This document shows positions 1 through 7,746 of a stretch of 17,720 nucleotides of DNA, one piece after another. Below the pieces are notes generated by a model. It made no database searches, had not been told where the DNA came from, and worked only from the letters and a program-made list of their open reading frames with translations. Position 1 is the stretch's first letter. Each line of letters starts with the position of its first letter. Position numbers and translations under genes: made by a program. Source of the DNA: UBA6109 sp964506465 (lineage in GTDB: Bacteria > Desulfobacterota > Syntrophia > Syntrophales > UBA6109); assembly GCA_964506465.1 (NCBI GenBank), contig CAZDLM010000060.1:1-17720 (forward strand). Reading direction: 5' to 3'.

Positions 1-55
1 AGGGCGATGCTCTTGTTGCGCTCCTCCGTCTTCACCCAGAGGCGGATCTTGCCGA
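1..55. repeat. 55-base direct repeat, copy A (window edge)
   Basis: Bases 1-55 are identical to 187-241. The offset is 186 bases, exactly 62 codons, so the rel reading frame continues through both copies. The copies diverge at base 56 versus 242. Because the left end coincides with the window edge, 55 bases is a minimum length. In rel the copy encodes the segment GKIRLWVKTEERNKSIA for the second time. Confidence 0.97.
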
Positions 56-1643
56 CGATGGCCATCAGATCTTCCGCCGTTTCGACGCTGAATTCTCCCA
101 GCAGCTTCTTGAACTCCTCCGACCGGACGATCGAACTGAATTTCAGATGATTCTTCTTGAACTCCTTTTCCAGCAGATCCTTGCCGAGGGCGATGCTCTT
201 GTTGCGCTCCTCCGTCTTCACCCAGAGGCGGATCTTGCCGATCGCCCTGGGGGTGACGACGATCTTCAGCCAGTCCTTGCTCGGGTGGTGGCCGGCCTGC
301 GTGATGATCTCCACCGTGTCGCCGTTCTGGAGCTGGTACTTGAGGGGGACGATGTTCCGGTTGACCTTGGCGCCGATGCAGGAATTGCCGACGTCGGTGT
401 GAATGCTGTAGGCGAAGTCGATGGGCGTCGCCCCCTTCGGGAAGGACCGCACGTCGCCGGTCGGCGTAAAGACGTACACCTCGTCGGGGAAGAGCGCCAT
501 CTTGAGGTTCGACATGAATTCACGGGGCGTGTTCGCATCCTGCTGGAACTCGAGGAGCTCCCGCAGGCGCTTGATCTGCTGGTCTTCTTCACCCTCCGCC
601 GCGCGCCCTTCTTTGTACCGCCAATGCGCCGCGATCCCCTCCTCCGCCCATTCGTGCATCTCCTGCGTGCGGATCTGGATCTCGACTCGCTCCCCGTAGG
701 GCCCGATGACGGTCGTGTGCAGCGACCGGTACCCGTTGGCCTTGGGCATGGCGATGTAATCCTTGAAGCGCCCGGGAACCGGCTTCCACAGCGCATGAAC
801 CATGCTCAATGCCTCATAGCATTTCTTTTCCTCGTTGGAGGCGAGGACAATCCGGAAGGCCGTCAGGTCGTAGACCTCGTCGAAGTTCAGGTGCTGCTCC
901 TTCATCTTGGAGAAGATGCTGAAGAAGTGCTTTGCACGCCCCTCGACCTGGCCGACGACGCCATTCCGGTGCATCTCCGCCTGGATGATCCCCCTCACCT
1001 CTTTCGCATAGGCCTCGCGCTTCTCGCGCGACTTCATCACCCGCTTGGCGAGGTCGTTGTACGCGGCATAGTCCAGATACCGGAAAGACAGGTCCTCGAG
1101 TTCGACCTTCATCCAGTTGATGCCGAGCCGGTTGGCCAGCGGCGCATACAGCTCCAGCGTCTCCTTGGCGATATACCGTTGCCGGTCCTCCGGCTGGAAT
1201 TGCAGGGTCCGCATGTTGTGGATCCGGTCCGCCAGCCGCACCAGCAGAATGCGGATGTCCGAGGACATCGCCAGCATCATCTTGCGGAAGTTTTCCGCCT
1301 GCCGCTCCTCCTGGCTGGCGAAGGTGATCTTGCCGATCTTCGTGAGTCCCTCGACCAGGAAGGCGACGTCCTTGCCGAATCCCTCTTTGATCTGTTTGGC
1401 GGTGGTAAGGGTGTCTTCGACCGTGTCGTGGAGAAGACCGGTGATGATGGTGGCGGCGTCCATCTTCATGTCGACGAGGATCCCCGCAACCTCCATCGGG
1501 TGCGTCAGGTAGGGCTCTCCGGAAAGCCGCACCTGGCCCTGGTGGACGGTGGCCGAAAAGACGTAGGCCTTTTCGATCATCTCCAGGTCCGCCGGAGGCA
1601 GATAAGCGGCGGCTTTGTCGAGGATGTCGTTGATCCGCAGCAT
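1..1643 (-). CDS. rel: Bifunctional (p)ppGpp synthetase/hydrolase Rel (RelA/SpoT family), 3' end cut off
   Basis: The gene starts at ATG 1643 and is open for 547 codons to the window edge, so the C-terminal part is missing. Seen: an N-terminal HD hydrolase domain with HDTVED at residues 72-77 and RLADRIHNM; a synthetase domain with YDLTAFRI and, at 292-295, RFKD; and a TGS domain starting near residue 388 (VYVFTPTGDV). In this family the basic RxKD motif marks bifunctional Rel/SpoT enzymes, while EXDD marks synthetase-only RelA, so both synthesis and hydrolysis of (p)ppGpp are expected. The start lies 5 bases after the proS stop, and an AAGGA about 12 bases upstream is a somewhat distant Shine-Dalgarno. 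Oddity: residues 469-486 recur almost at once at 531-547, at the window edge, where the family normally continues with a GYGKI-type segment; this may be a false join (see repeat). The helical, zinc-finger and ACT regions are not visible. Confidence 0.93.
   Translation of the reverse strand, partial: MLRINDILDKAAAYLPPADLEMIEKAYVFSATVHQGQVRLSGEPYLTHPMEVAGILVDMKMDAATIITGLLHDTVEDTLTTAKQIKEGFGKDVAFLVEGLTKIGKITFASQEERQAENFRKMMLAMSSDIRILLVRLADRIHNMRTLQFQPEDRQRYIAKETLELYAPLANRLGINWMKVELEDLSFRYLDYAAYNDLAKRVMKSREKREAYAKEVRGIIQAEMHRNGVVGQVEGRAKHFFSIFSKMKEQHLNFDEVYDLTAFRIVLASNEEKKCYEALSMVHALWKPVPGRFKDYIAMPKANGYRSLHTTVIGPYGERVEIQIRTQEMHEWAEEGIAAHWRYKEGRAAEGEEDQQIKRLRELLEFQQDANTPREFMSNLKMALFPDEVYVFTPTGDVRSFPKGATPIDFAYSIHTDVGNSCIGAKVNRNIVPLKYQLQNGDTVEIITQAGHHPSKDWLKIVVTPRAIGKIRLWVKTEERNKSIALGKDLLEKEFKKNHLKFSSIVRSEEFKKLLGEFSVETAEDLMAIVGKIRLWVKTEERNKSIA
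187..241. repeat. 55-base direct repeat, copy B (native position in rel)
   Basis: This is the internal partner of bases 1-55. It sits just after the TGS domain, where Rel proteins normally have a segment like KIRQW.KTEER..SIALG, so this copy is the one expected from the family and the edge copy is the suspect one. Confidence 0.97.
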
Positions 1644-1648
1644 GCAGG

Positions 1649-3367
1649 CTACATTTCCTTGCTGATGCGTTCGCGGAGGAAGGTCTCAACCTCCCGCTCG
1701 TCGAGGGGCAGCACCGACACTTCCCCGGACTTGCGGGACTTGACCTCCACCTTTCCTTCGGCGACGCGCTTCGGCCCCACCGTGATCCGCAGGGGGATGC
1801 CGATCAGGTCGGCATCCGTGAACTTCACTCCGGCGCGCTCGTCGCGGTCGTCGAGGAGCACGTCGAAGCCCTTCTCGGATAGATGGTGATAGAGTTTCCT
1901 CGCGGCGTCCAGAAGTTTTTCGTCCTTGACGTTTACCGGCGTGATGATGACGGCATAGGGGGCAAGCGCCATCGGCCAGATGATCCCGGCCTCATCATGG
2001 TTCTGCTCGATGCAGGCCGCAACCGTGCGTCCGATGCCGATGCCGTAGCAGCCCATGATCATCGTCTGCTCCCTGCCCTCCTGGTCCAGGAAGACCGCGC
2101 GCATCGCCTTGCTGTATTTGGTCCCAAGCTTGAAGACGTGTCCCACTTCGATGCCGCGGGCGAACTGCATCGGCTTCCCGCACCGGGCGCAGGGATCGCC
2201 GGGCTTCGCGATCCGGAGATCGGCGAATTCCCGAAGCGGGAAATCGCGTCCCGCATTGACGTTCCGGATGTGGGTGTCCTGACGGTTCGCTCCCATGACG
2301 AAATTCGTCATGTTGAGAAGCGCATAGTCGGCGATCAGACGGGCCCGGATGCCGATCGCCCCGGCAAATCCGCGCGGAGAGCCCGTAACGTTCAGGATCG
2401 TTGAGTCATCGGCCAGTTCCAGGGTCTCACAACCCAGGTAGTTTCTCACCTTGGCCTCGTTGACCTCATGGTCGCCGCGGACGAGGACGGCGACAGGCGC
2501 ACCATCGGCCGTGAAGATCAGCGTCTTGACGATCTCCTCCGGCTTCACCGACAGGAAACGGCAAACCTCTTCGATCGTCCTCACGTCGGGTGTGGAGACT
2601 TCCTCCCGGGGCAGAAAAGCCGCCGAGTCGATCTTCTGCGCCTCCGGCTTGGCGATCTCCGCCTTTTCCAGGTTCGCCGCGTAATTGCAGTCCCCGCAGA
2701 AAACGACGGCATCTTCGCCCGAATCGGCCATCACCATGAATTCGTGGGAGAAGCTGCCGCCGATGTTGCCGGAGTCCGCCTCGACGGCGCGGTAGCGCAG
2801 GCCGCAACGCGCAAAGATACGGTTATAGGCCTCGAACATCCTGCCGTAGCTGATCTCCGCGCCCGGCTCATCGGCGTCGAAGCTGTACGCGTCTTTCATG
2901 CCGAATTCGCGGCACCGCATCACGCCGAAGCGCGGTCGGATCTCGTCGCGGAATTTCGTCTGAATCTGGTAGAGGTTGCGGGGAAGCTGCCGGTAGGTTT
3001 TGATTTCGTTCCGCACGAGATCGGTGATGACCTCCTCGTGCGTCGGTCCCAGGCAGTACTCCCGTTCATGGCGGTCCTTGAAACGCAGCAGTTCCTTTCC
3101 GTAATGCAGCCACCGGCCGGATTCCTGCCAGAGCTCGGCGGGCTGCACCGTGGGCAGGAAGACTTCCTGCGCGCCGGCCCGGTTCATCTCTTCACGGACG
3201 ATCTGCTCCAGCTTCCGGATCACCCGGTAACCGAGCGGCAGGTAGGAATAGATTCCACTCGTCAGCTTGCGGATCATCCCGGCGCGAAGCATCAACTGGT
3301 GGCTGACGACCTCCGCGTCGGAGGGAATCTCTCGAATCGTGGGAAGAAACAACTGCGAATATTGCAT
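1649..3367 (-). CDS. proS: Prolyl-tRNA synthetase (bacterial type with editing insertion)
   Basis: This class II aminoacyl-tRNA synthetase charges tRNA-Pro with proline in the cytoplasm. Seen in order: the N-terminal catalytic core with motif 1 around SGIYSYLPLGYR, motif 2 FRDEIRPRFGVMRCREF followed by GMKDAYSF, an insertion of about 160 residues (roughly 225-390) of the YbaK-like editing type used to clear mischarged Ala-tRNA-Pro, motif 3 MGCYGIGIGRT, and a C-terminal anticodon-binding domain. The 572 residues match the usual bacterial length. An in-frame GTG lies one codon upstream at 3370, but GGAG at 3373-3376 is 5 bases from ATG 3367 and only 2 from the GTG, so I chose the ATG. That ATG shares one base with the ispG stop (TGATG), implying coupled translation. 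rel follows 5 bases downstream. Confidence 0.97.
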   Translation of the reverse strand: MQYSQLFLPTIREIPSDAEVVSHQLMLRAGMIRKLTSGIYSYLPLGYRVIRKLEQIVREEMNRAGAQEVFLPTVQPAELWQESGRWLHYGKELLRFKDRHEREYCLGPTHEEVITDLVRNEIKTYRQLPRNLYQIQTKFRDEIRPRFGVMRCREFGMKDAYSFDADEPGAEISYGRMFEAYNRIFARCGLRYRAVEADSGNIGGSFSHEFMVMADSGEDAVVFCGDCNYAANLEKAEIAKPEAQKIDSAAFLPREEVSTPDVRTIEEVCRFLSVKPEEIVKTLIFTADGAPVAVLVRGDHEVNEAKVRNYLGCETLELADDSTILNVTGSPRGFAGAIGIRARLIADYALLNMTNFVMGANRQDTHIRNVNAGRDFPLREFADLRIAKPGDPCARCGKPMQFARGIEVGHVFKLGTKYSKAMRAVFLDQEGREQTMIMGCYGIGIGRTVAACIEQNHDEAGIIWPMALAPYAVIITPVNVKDEKLLDAARKLYHHLSEKGFDVLLDDRDERAGVKFTDADLIGIPLRITVGPKRVAEGKVEVKSRKSGEVSVLPLDEREVETFLRERISKEM

Positions 3368-4446
3368 CACATCTCCTTCTCGTCTTTCGTCATCCTCGAA
3401 ATCTCGCGCAACAGCTCGTCCGCAAAATCGGCCTCCCGGACCTTCCGAACGGCCTTGCCGCGGCGGAAGAGCAGGCCTTGCCGTTTTCCGCCGGCGATGC
3501 CGATGTCCGCCTCCGCCGCCTCCCCCGGCCCGTTGACGACGCAGCCCATGAGCGCGATCTTCAGCGGTTCCTTGAGACCCGCCAGCCGCGATTCGACCTC
3601 CTCCGCGAGGCGGAACAGGTCGATCTCGCAGCGCCCGCAGGTCGGGCAGGAGATGATCTCCGGGCCTCTCCTGCGCAAGCGCAACGCCCCCAGGATCTCG
3701 TAGGCCAGCCGGATCTCCTCGCAGGGATGGCCGGTCACCGACACGCGGAGCGTATCGCCGATGCCTTCGGCCAGGAGGACGCCGATCCCGATCGACGACT
3801 TGACGGCCGCATGCAGGAGCGTTCCGGCCTCGGTGACGCCCAGGTGCAGCGGCCAGCGCGTCCGCTTCGCGACGAGGCGGTAGGATTCGATCATCGTCGG
3901 GACGTCCGAGGATTTGATGGAAAGCTTCAGGGACTTTGCCCCCATCTCCTCGAAAAAGGCCAGGCTGCGGAGGGCGCTCTCGACGAGTGCGGCCGCGGTC
4001 GGACGGCCGTGCTTGCGGAGGATGTCCTTCTCCAGGGAGCCCGCGTTGATACCGATGCGGATGGCCGCGCCGGCGGACGCCGCTGCCGCGACGATCCGCC
4101 GCAGGCCGTCGCGTTTCATGTTGCCGGGATTGATGCGGATTCCGTCTGCTCCCTGCCGGATCGCCTCCAGGGCCAGCCGGAAATTGAAATGGATATCGGC
4201 GATCAGGGGAATGGAGATCCGCTTCTTGATGGTCCCCAACGCTTCGGCCGCTTCCGCGTCGGGCACGGCCACGCGGATCAACTCGCAGCCCGCCTCCTCC
4301 AACTCCCGGATCTGCGCGACCGTCGCCCGCACGTCCCTCGTGTCCGTGCAGGTCATGGATTGGACGACGAGCGGAGCGTTCCCGCCGACGGGGACGTTTC
4401 CGACGAAGATCGTCTTCGTTTTTCTGCGGTGGCCGATTCCTTTCAA
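3367..4446 (-). CDS. ispG: 4-hydroxy-3-methylbut-2-en-1-yl diphosphate synthase (IspG/GcpE)
   Basis: IspG is a [4Fe-4S] enzyme of the MEP pathway that converts methylerythritol cyclodiphosphate to HMBPP. Seen: N-terminal TIM-barrel part with VGNVPVGGNAPLVVQSMT, ADIHF and RINPGN, and a C-terminal Fe-S part with CPTC (C267, C270) and MGCVVNGPGE (C302, E309), the expected three cysteine ligands and catalytic glutamate. Its 359 residues are normal for the short bacterial form. The start is TTG: no in-frame ATG fits the family N-terminus, and GGAG lies 6 bases upstream. Small departures are Cys33 in QSMTCTDT, where Asn is usual, and an extra Cys273 just after the CPTC pair. It is separated by 93 bases from the PurF-like gene and overlaps proS by one base. 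dxr of the same pathway lies about 8.4 kb upstream in the same orientation. Confidence 0.96.
   Translation of the reverse strand: MKGIGHRRKTKTIFVGNVPVGGNAPLVVQSMTCTDTRDVRATVAQIRELEEAGCELIRVAVPDAEAAEALGTIKKRISIPLIADIHFNFRLALEAIRQGADGIRINPGNMKRDGLRRIVAAAASAGAAIRIGINAGSLEKDILRKHGRPTAAALVESALRSLAFFEEMGAKSLKLSIKSSDVPTMIESYRLVAKRTRWPLHLGVTEAGTLLHAAVKSSIGIGVLLAEGIGDTLRVSVTGHPCEEIRLAYEILGALRLRRRGPEIISCPTCGRCEIDLFRLAEEVESRLAGLKEPLKIALMGCVVNGPGEAAEADIGIAGGKRQGLLFRRGKAVRKVREADFADELLREISRMTKDEKEM
3373..3376 (-). promoter_or_regulatory. Shine-Dalgarno deciding the proS start
   Basis: GGAG (within AGAAGGAGAT) lies inside the last codons of ispG. Its 5-base spacing favours ATG 3367 over the GTG at 3370 as the proS start. 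Confidence 0.65.
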
Positions 4447-4452
4447 AATATG

Positions 4453-4471
4453 CTCCGGAAACAGGTTTCCG
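4453..4471 (-). promoter_or_regulatory. ispG Shine-Dalgarno beside a small inverted repeat
   Basis: On the minus strand a perfect inverted repeat CGGAAAC-CT-GTTTCCG (4456-4471; 6-7 bp stem, 2-4 base loop) runs directly into GGAG (4453-4456), sharing one base. GGAG is 6 bases from TTG 4446 and supports that start. The stem has no T-run, so it is not a terminator. Whether it affects ribosome access is inference only. Confidence 0.5.
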
Positions 4472-4539
4472 TTTGCTCCAGAATTCCGATCGTCAGGAGG
4501 AGAAAGACTCTTCCGAAGGGCCGGATGCGGGCGAAGCGC

Positions 4540-5943
4540 TCAGCGGCCCCGCCAGCAGTAGAGGCAAAGCTGTTCTTCCGCCAGGCCGATGGCCTCGATC
4601 ATATCCTCGATCCGCTGGTACTGCAGCGAAGTCACATTCAGATCCCGGCGGATCCATTCGATCATCTGCGCATACTTTTCCGTGCGGTGATCCAGGTATG
4701 CGTCGACGTTTTCGATATCGGCTCCCTCGATGGCGCGGATCGCGCGGCGGCAGGCCAGTTCCGCAACCGACCTCGTCGAGGCGGCGAAGCGGCACGGGTA
4801 CATGAGGGGCGGACAGGCGGGGCGGACGTGGATTTCCCTTGCGCCGCCGTCCAGGAGCTTCTTGATCGTGTAGTTGCGCAACTGCGTCCCCCGCACGATC
4901 GAGTCGTCGCACAAGATCATGCGCTTCCCGGAAATGACGCCCCGGATGGCGTTGAGCTTCATCGTCGCTACCAGGTCGCGGATGTCCTGCGACGGCGGCG
5001 TATAGCTCCTGCCGTAGCCGGAGGTGTATTTCACCAGCGGGCGGCGGTAGGGAATGCCCGACTCCATCGCGTATCCGATCGCGTGCCCGACGCCGGAATC
5101 GGGAACCCCCGTGACGAAATCCGCTTCGACCGAGTCGTGCCGGGCCAGGGCTCGGCCGCAGCGTTCCCGCGCCGTTTCGACGTGGATGCCCTCGTACTCC
5201 GAGGCCGGATCGCCCGTGTAGATCCAGAGGAAGGCGCACACCTGCTTCGTCTCGCGCGCCGGCCGCAGCTCCTTGAGGCCGTCCTTCGTCAGGAGAACGA
5301 TTTCCCCCGGACCGAGGCCCCGCAGGAGCGAAAACCCGAGGTTCGGAAAAGAGCTTGCCTCCGATGCCACGACGAGTCCGCCGCCCCCTTCCCCGTTGCC
5401 CATGCCGAGCGCCAGGGAAAAACGTCCGCAGCGGTCCCGGGCCGCATAGATGCCCTCGGGCGTCAGGATCAGCAGGCAGATGGAGCCGTCCACGCTGTCC
5501 AGCGCCTTCTCGATCCCGCCGACCAGCGTATCGCAGCGGTTGATGAGTTTCGCGACCAGTTCGACCGTGTTGACCCCGCCGCCTTCGATCTCCGCAAAGG
5601 AGCCGCCCTCCGCGAGAACGGCATCGACGAGCTTGGCCTTGTTGTTCAGCAGCCCCGTCGCAGCGATGGCGTAGGTGCCGAATTTCGAGCGGATGATCAG
5701 CGGCTGCGGCCATTCGTCGTCGATCGCGCCGATTCCCATCGTTCCCTGCATCTGCTTGTAATCTTCGACGAAGCGGGACTTGAATTGCGATTGGCTGATG
5801 CTGTGGATGCTGTTGTAGAAGCTGTTGTTCCCCCACACGGCAAGGCCGGCGTTTTCCGTGCCCAGATGCGAATGATAATCCGTACCGTAAAAGAGGGTCT
5901 TCGCGCAGTTTTCACGCCCGACGACGCCGAAAAGTCCACCCAT
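4540..5943 (-). CDS. PurF-family amidophosphoribosyltransferase-like protein lacking the glutaminase nucleophile
   Basis: The fold is that of PurF: an N-terminal class II glutamine amidotransferase-like domain (about 1-230) and a C-terminal phosphoribosyltransferase domain with PRPP loop LCDDSIVRGT (344-353). Cysteines C236, C384, C460 and C463 (CAFLWIY, YPCRF, CLYCW) sit where Fe-S type PurF enzymes have their cluster ligands. Canonical PurF exposes Cys1 as nucleophile; here the protein begins MGGLFGVV, with Gly-Gly instead. The usual HRGQES is HLGTEN and the usual HNGN region is ATGLLN, so glutamine hydrolysis is doubtful. It may use ammonia, act on another substrate, or be regulatory; I recall similar MGGxFG proteins annotated as amidophosphoribosyltransferase. 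ATG 5943 is chosen because it matches the family start; AAGGAG lies 11 bases upstream. Length 467 residues. It follows aspC by 29 bases. Family is sure, exact function is not. Confidence 0.85.
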   Translation of the reverse strand: MGGLFGVVGRENCAKTLFYGTDYHSHLGTENAGLAVWGNNSFYNSIHSISQSQFKSRFVEDYKQMQGTMGIGAIDDEWPQPLIIRSKFGTYAIAATGLLNNKAKLVDAVLAEGGSFAEIEGGGVNTVELVAKLINRCDTLVGGIEKALDSVDGSICLLILTPEGIYAARDRCGRFSLALGMGNGEGGGGLVVASEASSFPNLGFSLLRGLGPGEIVLLTKDGLKELRPARETKQVCAFLWIYTGDPASEYEGIHVETARERCGRALARHDSVEADFVTGVPDSGVGHAIGYAMESGIPYRRPLVKYTSGYGRSYTPPSQDIRDLVATMKLNAIRGVISGKRMILCDDSIVRGTQLRNYTIKKLLDGGAREIHVRPACPPLMYPCRFAASTRSVAELACRRAIRAIEGADIENVDAYLDHRTEKYAQMIEWIRRDLNVTSLQYQRIEDMIEAIGLAEEQLCLYCWRGR

Positions 5944-5972
5944 GCCTGTTCGTGCTCCTTCCTGAACTCCGC

Positions 5973-7169
5973 TCAGCCGAGTTTTTCCATGGCCTTTTGG
6001 ATCCGCCGGATCCCCTCTTCGATATTCTTCATGGACGTGGCGTAGGAAAGGCGGATGTTGGCGTCGTGGCCGAACTCCACTCCCGGAACCACCGCCACGT
6101 CGACGGCCTCCAGCAGGAACGACGCAAAGGATGCGGACCCATCCAGGACCTTCCCTCCGAATCGTTTGCCATACAGCGCGGAAACGTTCGGAAAGACGTA
6201 GAAAGCGCCCTGCGGATTCTGACAGCGGATCCCGCGGATGCCGTTCAGTCCCGCCACGATCACGTCGCGCCGCTTCTGGAACTCCGCCCCCATGCGGGCG
6301 ACGCTTTCCTGCGAACCGTTCAGCGCCTCGACCGCCGCCTTCTGGGAGATGGACGTCGGGTTGGACGTGTTCTGGCTCTGCAGCTTCGTGAGGGCCTCGA
6401 TGATGTATTGCGGCCCCGCCGCATAGCCGATCCGCCACCCCGTCATGGCGTACGCCTTCGAAACGCCGTTGACGGTGACGGTGCGGTCCTGCATGGCCGG
6501 ATCGATCGAGGCCATCGTATGGAACGTGACGCCGTCATAGAGAATCTTCTCATAGATGTCGTCGGAGATGACGAGAATATCCCGCTTGGCGAGAAGATCC
6601 CCCAGAGCCTTGAGCTCCTCGCGGCTGTACACCACACCCGCGGGGTTGGAGGGGCTGTTGAGAATGACCGCTTTCGTCCGGACGGTCAGCGCCGCCCCCA
6701 GTTGCGCCGGCGTCATCTTGAAGCCGTCTTCTTCGCGTGTCGTGACGATCACCGGCTTGGCTCCGGTCAGGATGACGATGTCCGGATAGGACACCCAGTA
6801 GGGCGACGGGATGACGACCTCGTCTCCCTCTTCGAGCAGGACCTGAGCAAGGTTGTACAGGGTATGTTTGGCCCCGCAGGAAACGGCGACCTGGGAGCGC
6901 TTGAATTCGAGGCCGCTGTCGCGGCGGAATTTTCCGATGATTGCGTCCTTGAGCTCGTCGGTCCCGCCGACGGCCGTGTATTTTGTGAATCCCGCCTCCA
7001 GCGCCTTGACCGCCGCCGCCTTGATGTTGGCGGGGGTATCGAAATCGGGTTCGCCTGCGCCGAATCCGACGACGTCCCGGCCCTGCGCTTTGAGGGCGTT
7101 GGCCTTGGCCGTGATCGCCAGCGTCGCCGAGGGTTTGATTGTGGAAATCCGCGCTGCCAATTTCACCAT
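5973..7169 (-). CDS. aspC: Aspartate aminotransferase, class I/II PLP-dependent (subgroup Ib type)
   Basis: This cytoplasmic PLP enzyme most likely interconverts aspartate and 2-oxoglutarate with oxaloacetate and glutamate. Seen: GAGEPDFDTP near residue 36, PSPYWVSYPD near 121, NSPSNPAG at 171-178, DDIYEKI near 203-209, and the PLP lysine K238 in VNGVSKAYAMTGWRIGY, then NTSNPTSISQ and a C-terminal IRLSYATS. These match Thermus/Bacillus-type AspC of 390-400 residues (398 here). Start ATG 7169 has a good GGAG 7 bases upstream. It lies 30 bases after coaD and 29 bases before the PurF-like gene, in one apparent transcript with asd, the next enzyme on the aspartate-family route. Members of this subgroup can also act on prephenate or other amino acids, which sequence alone does not settle. 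Confidence 0.92.
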   Translation of the reverse strand: MVKLAARISTIKPSATLAITAKANALKAQGRDVVGFGAGEPDFDTPANIKAAAVKALEAGFTKYTAVGGTDELKDAIIGKFRRDSGLEFKRSQVAVSCGAKHTLYNLAQVLLEEGDEVVIPSPYWVSYPDIVILTGAKPVIVTTREEDGFKMTPAQLGAALTVRTKAVILNSPSNPAGVVYSREELKALGDLLAKRDILVISDDIYEKILYDGVTFHTMASIDPAMQDRTVTVNGVSKAYAMTGWRIGYAAGPQYIIEALTKLQSQNTSNPTSISQKAAVEALNGSQESVARMGAEFQKRRDVIVAGLNGIRGIRCQNPQGAFYVFPNVSALYGKRFGGKVLDGSASFASFLLEAVDVAVVPGVEFGHDANIRLSYATSMKNIEEGIRRIQKAMEKLG

Positions 7170-7199
7170 CGGTGTTCTCCTTGCGTTCGATCCTCTCCC

Positions 7200-7682
7200 T
7201 TATCTCCCGTATTTCGCCTCGAGCTTCTGGTAGACGATCTCCGGCACGAGTCCCTTGACCGATCCGCCGTGACTCGCCGCCTCGTTGATGATCGTCGAAC
7301 TGGTATAGAACCACTTGTATCCGGTCATGAGAAAAACGGTTTCGATGTCCCGGTTCAGCTTCCGGTTGATGAGGGCCAACTGGAATTCGTACTCGAAGTC
7401 CGAAAGCGCCCGGAGTCCGCGAAGGATGACGTTCCCGCCCACGCTCTTGACGTAGTCGACCAGAAGGCCGGGAGAGGTGTCCACAATGACGTGGTCCATG
7501 TCCTTGACGACCTCGCGGATCATGGCCAGCCGCTCCTCCACGGTGAAGAGGGCCGTCTTGTTCGGGTTGTAGGCGACCAGGACGATCAGTCGATCGAACA
7601 TCCTTACGCCCCTCTTGATGATGTCCACATGGCCATTGGTGATGGGATCAAACGAACCGGGGTATACGGCGATTCTTCGCAT
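7200..7682 (-). CDS. coaD: Pantetheine-phosphate adenylyltransferase (PPAT)
   Basis: CoaD transfers AMP from ATP to 4'-phosphopantetheine, the penultimate step of coenzyme A synthesis. Seen: the nucleotidyltransferase signature GSFDPITNGH at residues 9-18 (T/HxGH, H18), YNPNK, VILRGLRALSDFEYE for substrate binding, and a C-terminal YTSSTIINEAA in the place of the usual ISSSxxKE motif, slightly divergent. Length 160 residues is standard. ATG 7682 has GGAAG about 8 bases and GAGAGG about 3 bases upstream. The 27 bases before the start run into a block of Ns, beyond which rsmD lies; rsmD-coaD adjacency is common in bacteria, so the scaffold order is believable. Confidence 0.96.
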   Translation of the reverse strand: MRRIAVYPGSFDPITNGHVDIIKRGVRMFDRLIVLVAYNPNKTALFTVEERLAMIREVVKDMDHVIVDTSPGLLVDYVKSVGGNVILRGLRALSDFEYEFQLALINRKLNRDIETVFLMTGYKWFYTSSTIINEAASHGGSVKGLVPEIVYQKLEAKYGR

Positions 7683-7709
7683 AGACCTCTCTTCCGTCTT
7701 CTCGATCGA

Positions 7710-7732
7710 NNNNNNNNNNNNNNNNNNNNNNN
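7710..7732. other. Assembly gap (23 Ns)
   Basis: Twenty-three undetermined bases separate the rsmD stop (7747) from the coaD start region. The true gap length is unknown. No split gene or repeat is visible at its edges, so the missing stretch is probably intergenic, but a small gene, promoter or terminator could be hidden here. Confidence 0.99.
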
Positions 7733-7746
7733 CTCGGCCATCGGAT

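Noticed and set aside
147..1889. 580-residue plus-strand open frame
   Set aside because: Antisense shadow of rel and the proS end; no domain, and it crosses the boundary between two real minus-strand genes.
2468..3703. 411-residue plus-strand open frame
   Set aside because: Antisense to proS and the ispG end; no start signal or domain.
3478..6045. 855-residue plus-strand open frame
   Set aside because: It runs antisense to ispG and the PurF-like gene, both with clear family motifs. Its translation is rich in Arg, Asp and Val with no recognisable domain, as expected from GC-rich codon use on the opposite strand.
5944..6438. Upstream extension of the PurF-like frame into aspC
   Set aside because: It overlaps aspC coding sequence and its residues match nothing; ATG 5943 starts the recognisable domain.
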